From positions 1-43,365 of the forward strand of contig NZ_JAJBTT010000053.1 in assembly GCF_020860705.1 (NCBI RefSeq): 43,365 nucleotides of DNA, written 5' to 3'. This document shows, one piece after another, positions 43,156 through 43,365 of this stretch; within the stretch, counting starts at the first letter, position 1; each line of letters begins with the position of its first letter. Below the pieces are notes generated by a model. The model did not search any database, was not told where the DNA came from, and saw only the letters and a program-made list of their open reading frames with translations. Source of the stretch: Akkermansia sp. (GTDB taxonomy: Bacteria > Verrucomicrobiota > Verrucomicrobiia > Verrucomicrobiales > Akkermansiaceae). Made by a program: the position numbers and the translations under genes.

Positions 43156-43365
43156 ATGCAAAAATATAAATTTACAGGAGAGACGAAAGAGGTCTATGGC
43201 CTCACTTTGCACCAGATTGTGTGCGTGACGGCGTTTGCCTCCATAGCTGCCGGAGAAATTGGTGGCTATATAGAAAAGGAAGAAAACCTATCCCAAGACG
43301 GGAACGCCTGGGTCTACGGGAACGCCAAGGTCTACGGGAACGCCAAGGTCTACGGGAACGCCAAG
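43156..43365 (+). CDS. Repeat-rich phage protein with VYGNAK units (partial)
   Basis: At least 70 residues; the gene runs off the window. The start KYKFTGETKEVYGLTLHQI and GGYIEKEENLSQDGNAWVYGNAK are characteristic of phage proteins with hexapeptide-like repeats that form a beta helix or beta solenoid. Here the repeat is VYGNAK, three perfect copies before the window ends, preceded by a variant QDGNAW. Function unknown; beta-helix phage proteins are often structural or surface related. Confidence 0.75.
   Translation, partial: MQKYKFTGETKEVYGLTLHQIVCVTAFASIAAGEIGGYIEKEENLSQDGNAWVYGNAKVYGNAKVYGNAK
43312..43365 (+). repeat. 18-bp perfect tandem repeat
   Basis: Three exact copies of GTCTACGGGAACGCCAAG (43312-43329, 43330-43347, 43348-43365), continuing beyond the window. 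In-frame with the gene, so copy number change would alter protein length by six residues per unit. Confidence 0.9.

Noticed and set aside
1..43365. CRISPR array or insertion sequence
   Set aside because: No regularly spaced repeats with unique spacers, and no transposase or paired terminal inverted repeats were seen.

Overview
The window is about 43 kb of bacterial chromosome that fits a Verrucomicrobiota genome of the Akkermansia type. This is an inference from moderate-to-high GC coding DNA, weak or absent Shine-Dalgarno sites, a secreted GH35 beta-galactosidase, many small secreted proteins of unknown function, and simple housekeeping genes arranged singly. No database search was possible. 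The chromosomal core (about 12.8-34.0 kb) is flanked by two accessory regions.

Left accessory region (1-12.4 kb): a defence island. A leftward operon carries a HARE-HTH/Mrr-type restriction endonuclease, a 100-residue protein of unknown function and an AbiEi/AbiEii-like antitoxin-toxin pair joined by an ATGA overlap. A divergent rightward block encodes a complete type I restriction-modification system in the order hsdM-hsdS-hsdR. It is followed by a DUF932-type mobile-element gene, two small genes of unknown function, and a 19-codon hydrophobic micro-ORF with an ideal ribosome binding site just before a strong hairpin.

Core (12.8-34.0 kb): a DtxR/MntR-like regulator with feoA and feoB behind a palindromic metal-box-like site; a stress-type SDR oxidoreductase; two half-size chromate-transporter (CHR) genes; an acyl-CoA thioesterase; a DHA2-type MFS exporter; an acyltransferase-3 membrane protein; secreted proteins; a phosphoglycerate mutase/2-hydroxyacid dehydrogenase pair; GH35 beta-galactosidase; an exported nitroreductase with an exported tyrosine phosphatase; a membrane-anchored transglutaminase-like protein; a gamma-class carbonic anhydrase-like protein; a DUF151 bifunctional nuclease; and tRNA-Tyr(GTA).

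Right accessory region (34.1 kb to the end and beyond): a prophage or prophage-like element integrated at tRNA-Tyr. It begins with short direct repeats resembling integrase arm sites, then a tyrosine integrase and a tail-to-tail AT-rich TIR-domain gene. An immunity region follows: a leftward HTH repressor divergent from a small HTH protein, then a BRO-N/KilAC antirepressor. Next come a coiled-coil membrane protein inserted beside a truncated regulator, a possible HTH-RHH fusion regulator, and a rightward string of tiny overlapping genes (two ribbon-helix-helix proteins, a membrane peptide, a winged helix protein). The element shows two separate families of repeated palindromes that look like operators. 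The last gene runs off the window inside a perfect 18-bp tandem repeat.
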